The notes under the pieces were generated by a model that was not told where the DNA came from, ran no database searches, and worked only from the letters and a program-made list of their open reading frames with translations. This document shows positions 5,527 through 5,610 of a DNA stretch of 5,610 bases, piece after piece (the first letter of the stretch is position 1; each line of letters opens with the position of its first letter). Source of the stretch: an uncultured Leucobacter sp. Its GTDB lineage: Bacteria; Actinomycetota; Actinomycetes; Actinomycetales; Microbacteriaceae. The stretch lies in NCBI GenBank assembly GCA_937872275.1, contig CALMSE010000011.1, positions 1 to 5,610 of the forward strand, in the 5' to 3' direction. The position numbers and the translations under genes were made by a program.

Positions 5527-5608
5527 GCGCGAGTGGCGGAATCGGCAGACGCGCTGGATTTAGGTTCCAGTGTCCTCGGACGTGGGGGTTCAAGTCCCCC
5601 CTCGCGCA
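5527..5608 (+). tRNA. tRNA-Leu, anticodon UAG
   Basis: A full class II cloverleaf is visible. The acceptor is GCGCGAG (5527-5533) paired with CTCGCGC (5601-5607), with discriminator A at 5608. The D stem is GCG/CGC (5536-5538 with 5550-5552). The anticodon stem is CTGGA/TCCAG (5554-5558, 5566-5570) with loop TTTAGGT and anticodon TAG at 5561-5563. A long variable arm GTC-CTCG-GAC occupies 5572-5581. The T arm is GGGGG-TTCAAGT-CCCCC (5584-5600). The long variable arm and A73 are leucine identity features; it reads CUA and, by wobble, other CUN codons. The 3' bases after A73 are CG, so CCA is not encoded and must be added after transcription, as is common in actinobacteria. Confidence 0.97.
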
Positions 5609-5610
5609 CG

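Noticed and set aside
5433..5609. N-terminal extension of the regulator reading back through the tRNA
   Set aside because: The extra residues would be encoded antisense to tRNA-Leu, a well-known spurious ORF type, and no ribosome site precedes those starts. ATG at 5432 begins right before the family-like sequence.
5527..5610. tRNA-Leu as an attachment site for an integrated element
   Set aside because: The window ends 2 nt after the tRNA, no integrase or repeated 3' tRNA end is seen, and the genes to its left look like normal host operons.

Overview
The window reads as chromosomal DNA of a high-GC actinobacterium, probably of the Microbacteriaceae type. GC is very high, third codon positions are strongly G/C, the lipoprotein signal is short and actinobacterial, and a tRNA lacks an encoded CCA. 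The genus assignment is a guess. All protein genes lie on the minus strand. The only plus-strand gene is a tRNA-Leu(UAG) at the right edge.

Read in the direction of transcription (right to left), the layout is as follows. (1) tRNA-Leu at 5527-5608, plus strand. (2) An AraC/XylS-family regulator at 5432-4491, divergent from the tRNA. (3) A 293-bp control region at 4490-4198. It holds a very AT-rich island, a recognisable promoter (TTGATC, 18-bp spacer, TATGAT) and a near-perfect 24-bp palindrome just downstream of the predicted start site. (4) A single CUT2/ribose-type ABC permease at 4197-3172. (5) A lipoprotein solute-binding protein at 3088-1919. (6) A double-domain ABC ATPase at 1922-309 that overlaps the binding-protein gene by 4 bp. 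(7) The N-terminal 91 residues of a FAD-dependent aromatic-ring hydroxylase of the TfdB/phenol-hydroxylase type, from 274 leftward and cut by the window edge.

Permease, binding protein, ATPase and hydroxylase are spaced like one operon, with gaps of 83 nt, -4 nt and 34 nt. The regulator sits upstream in the same orientation. The simplest reading is an inducible uptake-and-catabolism unit. The binding protein captures a small molecule, the permease and ATPase import it, the flavoprotein hydroxylates it or an intermediate derived from it, and the AraC-type protein senses a ligand and controls the operon. The partner hydroxylase suggests a phenolic or aromatic-linked substrate rather than a plain sugar; this is inference.

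The strongest signal not explained by the gene list is a perfect 16-bp stem with a 4-nt loop at 1864-1899. It starts 19 nt after the binding-protein stop codon and lies inside the first codons of the ATPase gene. It probably acts as an intercistronic mRNA element that is translated as part of the ATPase's nonconserved N-terminus.
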